Shown here: positions 5,568 to 8,362 of the stretch, piece after piece | Numbering within the stretch: position 1 is the stretch's first letter | Layout: every line of letters begins with the position of its first letter | DNA from: an uncultured bacterium | GTDB lineage: Bacteria; Bacteroidota; Bacteroidia; Chitinophagales; Chitinophagaceae | Assembly: GCA_903957405.1 (NCBI GenBank) | Contig: CAJBPC010000728.1 | Coordinates: 1 to 8,362 of the forward strand | Reading direction: 5' to 3' | DNA length: 8,362 bases | The notes under the pieces: generated by a model | What the model was told of the DNA's origin: nothing | Database searches by the model: none | The model's input: the letters and a program-made list of their open reading frames with translations, nothing else | Program-made: the position numbers and the translations under genes

Positions 5568-7574
5568 ATGAGAATCCTGTTTACAACGATCCTGTTGGGT
5601 CTTTTTATGAATGTACACGCGCAATCACCCGATTTCAGCAAGTATCCGGTCTATCATGGTGATGATCTTGGACTGACATACACTCCGGCAATCTCATCTT
5701 TCAAGATCTGGTCGCCTGTGGCCGAAGTCGTAGAGCTCGCTTTTTATGCGCAGCCGGTGGGCGGAGAGGCCCTTATGCGCACGGAAATGCTCCGTGGCGA
5801 AAACGGCACCTGGAAATCGAGCATAAAAGGCGACCAGCAGGGTTTGTACTATGCCTTCAGGGTCAGGGTCAAGGGGAAATGGAGCAGGGAAGTGCCAGAT
5901 CCCTACGCGAAACTGATCGGAACGAACGGTATGAGGGCTGTTGTGGGGGACCTGCGCAGAACGGATCCTCCTGAATGGGCGAACGATAAGTCACCTGTCT
6001 TCCACGCCGACAACGGTTCGATGGGGGATATGCCTGGCAGTGCCACGGATGCAGTCATCTATGAACTGCATGTAAGGGATGCAAGCATCCACCCGAGCTC
6101 CGGGGTCAGGAACAAGGGCAAGTTCATCGGACTAACGGAAAGGGGTACCCGAAATAAATCAGGACTCGCCACCGGACTGGATCACCTGAAGGAATTCGGC
6201 ATCACACATGTGCACCTGCTGCCGTCGTATGATTTTTTCACGGTGGACGAGAGCCGTCTGGATAGTCAGCAATACAATTGGGGATACGACCCCCTCAACT
6301 ACAACGCGCCGGAGGGGTCATATTCCACGGATCCTTCCGACGGCATCACGCGTGTCAGGGAATTCAAGCGACTGGTGAAGTCTTTCCACGACGCGGGTCT
6401 TCGGGTGGTCATGGATGTCGTGTACAACCATACAATGTTCACGGAAACATCTTTGTTCAACCAGCTGGTGCCGGACTATTACTATCGTCAGCAGTCTGAC
6501 GGAAGTTTTTCCGATGCGAGTGCATGCGGGAATGAGACGGCCAGTGAGCGGCCCATGATGCGCAAGTTCATCCTCGAATCCGTCAAGTATTGGGTGAATG
6601 AATACCATGTCGATGGATTTCGGTTCGATCTGATGGGTATCCACGATATCGAGACCATGAACATCCTCTCAAAGGAGCTGCATAACATCAAGCCAGACAT
6701 TCTCCTTTATGGTGAAGGGTGGACGGCAAAGGGCTCACCCTTGCCCGACAGTGTCCGTGCCTTGAAGAAGAACGTACGCGACCTTGACCGGATAGCAGTT
6801 TTCAGTGACGACCTAAGGGACGGAATCAAGGGCAGTGTCTTTGTGCATGAAGAGCGCGGTTTTGTCTCCGGCCAGCCCGGCATGGAGGAGACCATCAAGT
6901 TCGGCGTGGTGGCATCCACCCCACACCCGCAGGTTGACTTCAGCAAGGTCAACTATTCCAAAGCGCCCTATTCAAATAATCCGCAGCAAGTGATCAGCTA
7001 TGCCGAATGCCATGACAATCATATTCTTCGCGACAAGCTCGCGATATCAGCCCGGGGTTCAGGCATGCAGGAGCTAGAGGATATGCAGCGGCTGGCCAAC
7101 ACCATTGTGCTGACTGCACAGGGAATCCCGTTCCTCCATGCGGGATCGGAGTTCCTGAGATCAAAAAGCGGTGTCGAGAATTCTTTCAACTCGGGGGATA
7201 GCATCAACGCCATCGACTGGGACCTAAAAACCAAGCATCGGGATGTTTATGAATACATTCGTGCGCTGATAAAAATGCGCAGGGAGCATCCTGCATTCCG
7301 GATGAAGACAGCGGAACAGATAAGCCGCCATCTGACATTCAGGGAGGACCTCCCGGCGCAGATGGTTGGTTACACCATCGACGGTAAAGCCCTCGGTGAT
7401 AATTGGAAAGAAGTCATGGTGGTCTTTAATGGCAGCGAAAAACAGCGCGACATCAGCATCCCAAAAGGCAGCTGGAAAGTGTATGTCGCAGGAAACAAAA
7501 TCGCTAAAAGCCGCACTGCGAGCGGATTGGTGAGCGTCCAGCCGTACTCGGCCTGGATCTTTTACCGGAAATGA
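5568..7574 (+). CDS. pulA: Type I pullulanase (alpha-1,6-glucan debranching enzyme), exported
   Basis: This is a GH13 pullulanase of 668 residues that hydrolyses alpha-1,6 branch points in pullulan, starch- or glycogen-derived glucans. A Sec signal peptide is evident: a short basic start, a hydrophobic stretch (about 3-16) and likely cleavage after VHA (19). There is no lipobox cysteine, so a periplasmic or secreted location is expected. An N-terminal CBM48-like beta domain (about 30-130) precedes the catalytic barrel. The pullulanase signature YNWGYDP is at 236-242. GH13 region I is DVVYNH (283-288), region II is GFRFD with nucleophile Asp354, region III is YGEGW with acid/base Glu383, and region IV is HDN (482-484) with the third carboxylate Asp483. 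The end resembles the usual C-terminal beta domain. It follows pckG by 23 bp. The family is very secure; the preferred glucan is not determined. Confidence -1.
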   Translation: MRILFTTILLGLFMNVHAQSPDFSKYPVYHGDDLGLTYTPAISSFKIWSPVAEVVELAFYAQPVGGEALMRTEMLRGENGTWKSSIKGDQQGLYYAFRVRVKGKWSREVPDPYAKLIGTNGMRAVVGDLRRTDPPEWANDKSPVFHADNGSMGDMPGSATDAVIYELHVRDASIHPSSGVRNKGKFIGLTERGTRNKSGLATGLDHLKEFGITHVHLLPSYDFFTVDESRLDSQQYNWGYDPLNYNAPEGSYSTDPSDGITRVREFKRLVKSFHDAGLRVVMDVVYNHTMFTETSLFNQLVPDYYYRQQSDGSFSDASACGNETASERPMMRKFILESVKYWVNEYHVDGFRFDLMGIHDIETMNILSKELHNIKPDILLYGEGWTAKGSPLPDSVRALKKNVRDLDRIAVFSDDLRDGIKGSVFVHEERGFVSGQPGMEETIKFGVVASTPHPQVDFSKVNYSKAPYSNNPQQVISYAECHDNHILRDKLAISARGSGMQELEDMQRLANTIVLTAQGIPFLHAGSEFLRSKSGVENSFNSGDSINAIDWDLKTKHRDVYEYIRALIKMRREHPAFRMKTAEQISRHLTFREDLPAQMVGYTIDGKALGDNWKEVMVVFNGSEKQRDISIPKGSWKVYVAGNKIAKSRTASGLVSVQPYSAWIFYRK

Positions 7575-7602
7575 GGCTTTTGCATTTCAATTTATCCGTT
7601 CG

Positions 7603-7616
7603 ATTTTGTGCAAAAT
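7603..7616. promoter_or_regulatory. Operator-like palindrome upstream of helicase promoter
   Basis: ATTTTG and CAAAAT form a perfect 6-bp inverted repeat separated by 2 bp. It ends 3 bp before the TATATTTGC element, so a bound protein would cover the promoter spacer. No regulator can be named, and an AT-rich palindrome of this size can occur by chance. Confidence -1.
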
Positions 7617-7619
7617 TCC

Positions 7620-7628
7620 TATATTTGC
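7620..7628 (+). promoter_or_regulatory. Candidate -7 promoter element for the helicase gene
   Basis: TATATTTGC is an exact match to the Bacteroidota -7 consensus TAnnTTTG, with the commonly seen following pyrimidine. The upstream -33 element is weak: only GTTCG-like sequence lies at the expected distance. Transcription from here would give a 5' leader of about 130 nt before the GTG start at 7766. Confidence -1.
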
Positions 7629-7704
7629 ATTCCAATAGTTATTCATTCACTGATTTGTCCTGATCCTTCCCGTTCAAATTTTCGTGCAGGCATAACGTGA
7701 GGCA

Positions 7705-7740
7705 GGTAATGTGCCATCTTCCCGGATTGGCAGCCTTACC
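7705..7740 (+). other. Hairpin in the helicase leader, followed by a T-rich run
   Basis: GGTAA (7705-7709) pairs with TTACC (7736-7740), and inside it TGCCA (7712-7716) pairs with TGGCA (7728-7732). A small internal loop and an 11-nt apical loop complete the structure. It is directly followed by ATATTTTT. It could be a weak terminator for the pckG-pulA transcript or an attenuator in the helicase leader. It also encloses an in-frame ATG at 7709. The interrupted stem keeps confidence low. Confidence -1.
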
Positions 7741-7765
7741 ATATTTTTCATTTAAACTTTTATCT

Positions 7766-8362
7766 GTGCTATTTAAAGATCTACAGCTCATTGAGCCAAT
7801 TCTTCGTGCATTGACGCAGGAAGGCTACACTACTCCAACTCCGATTCAGCAGCAAGCGATTCCGATCGTGCTGAAACAACGCGACCTCCTCGGCTGTGCC
7901 CAAACGGGTACTGGCAAGACTGCCGCATTCACCGTGCCCATTTTGCAATTGATGAATGAGGCAGCACCGCACCAGGGCAAAAGACCCATACGCACGCTGA
8001 TCCTAACGCCCACACGGGAACTTGCCATACAAATCGGAGAAAGCATCGCCTCTTACGGCCGCTTCCTCGACATGCGCAGCTTCGTGATTTTCGGTGGCGT
8101 ATCACAGGTGCCCCAGGTGCAGGCGCTGCATAAGGGGATTGATATACTGGTGGCCACACCCGGACGATTGCTTGACCTGATGAATCAGGGACATGTGTCT
8201 TTGAGGGAAATACGATTTTTCGTGCTGGACGAGGCTGACAGGATGCTGGATATGGGATTCGTTCACGATGTGAAGCGTGTGATCTCGCATCTGCCATCGA
8301 AACGCCAGACGCTTTTCTTTTCGGCCACCATGCCGCCTGAAATCCAGTCACTCGCGAATATC
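7766..8362 (+). CDS. rhlE: DEAD-box RNA helicase, RhlE type (3' end outside window)
   Basis: This ATP-dependent RNA helicase acts in ribosome assembly or RNA turnover in the cytoplasm. The first 199 residues are present and cover nearly all of RecA-like domain 1: Q motif GYTTPTPIQ (20-28), motif I AQTGTGKT (45-52), Ia PTRELA (82-87), GG (110-111), Ib TPGR (131-134), II DEAD (155-158) and III SAT (186-188). The order and spacing, with RMLDMGF after DEAD, resemble E. coli RhlE. The second RecA domain and the tail lie past the window edge. I chose the GTG start at 7766 because it gives MLFKDLQLIEPIL, the family's normal N-terminus. An in-frame ATG at 7709 would add 19 unrelated residues. An upstream promoter-like element and hairpin suggest a regulated leader. 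The family is certain; the symbol is a best match. Confidence -1.
   Translation, partial: MLFKDLQLIEPILRALTQEGYTTPTPIQQQAIPIVLKQRDLLGCAQTGTGKTAAFTVPILQLMNEAAPHQGKRPIRTLILTPTRELAIQIGESIASYGRFLDMRSFVIFGGVSQVPQVQALHKGIDILVATPGRLLDLMNQGHVSLREIRFFVLDEADRMLDMGFVHDVKRVISHLPSKRQTLFFSATMPPEIQSLANI

Noticed and set aside
5118..5624. 168-codon - strand open frame across the pckG-pulA junction
   Set aside because: It is antisense to the conserved 3' part of pckG and to the pulA signal peptide, with no recognisable domain.
7578..7615. Possible terminator after pulA: TTTTGCA with TGCAAAA
   Set aside because: It has only a 7-bp AT-rich stem, a 24-nt loop and no T-run, which is too weak for an intrinsic terminator.
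7929..8351. 140-codon - strand open frame opposite the helicase
   Set aside because: The + strand here encodes helicase motifs Ia to III without interruption, so the reverse frame is a shadow.
1..8362. Mobile element, CRISPR array, tRNA, rRNA, prophage or toxin-antitoxin signals
   Set aside because: I saw no transposase or integrase sequence, regular spacer-repeat pattern, cloverleaf or rRNA-like stretch on either strand. The content is ordinary housekeeping and metabolic genes.

Overview
This window looks like chromosomal DNA from a member of the Bacteroidota, possibly near the Chitinophagales/Sphingobacteriales. The evidence is an EF-G2-type paralog of the kind found in this phylum, start codons without Shine-Dalgarno sequences, a Bacteroidota-style type I pullulanase with a Sec signal peptide, and promoter-like TAnnTTTG elements. 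The lineage below phylum is a guess. There are no mobile elements, CRISPR arrays, tRNAs or rRNAs, and the genes appear intact except for one cut by the right edge.

Left part (1-2500): a complete EF-G paralog (fusA2) on the + strand runs into a 17-bp perfect hairpin. A small dodecin gene converges on this hairpin from the - strand, so it probably terminates both transcripts. Middle part (2496-3377): a bestrophin-family channel gene on the - strand lies 90 bp upstream of dodecin and may share its transcript. Its best start is a TTG that restores the usual 293-residue length. An AT-rich divergent control region (3378-3702) separates it from the next gene.

Right part (3703-8362): GTP-dependent phosphoenolpyruvate carboxykinase (pckG) is followed after 23 bp by an exported type I pullulanase (pulA). 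They are probably co-transcribed and would link gluconeogenesis to breakdown of branched alpha-glucan. A leader of about 190 bp holds a palindrome, a promoter-like element and a hairpin. It leads into a RhlE-type DEAD-box RNA helicase whose 3' part lies outside the window.

I see no clear undescribed system. The points most worth checking are an EF-G2 that keeps its catalytic histidine, a dodecin lacking both canonical flavin-binding residues next to a bestrophin that keeps calcium-clasp-like aspartates, a LacI/CcpA-type operator-like site touching the pckG start, and the structured leader of the helicase gene.
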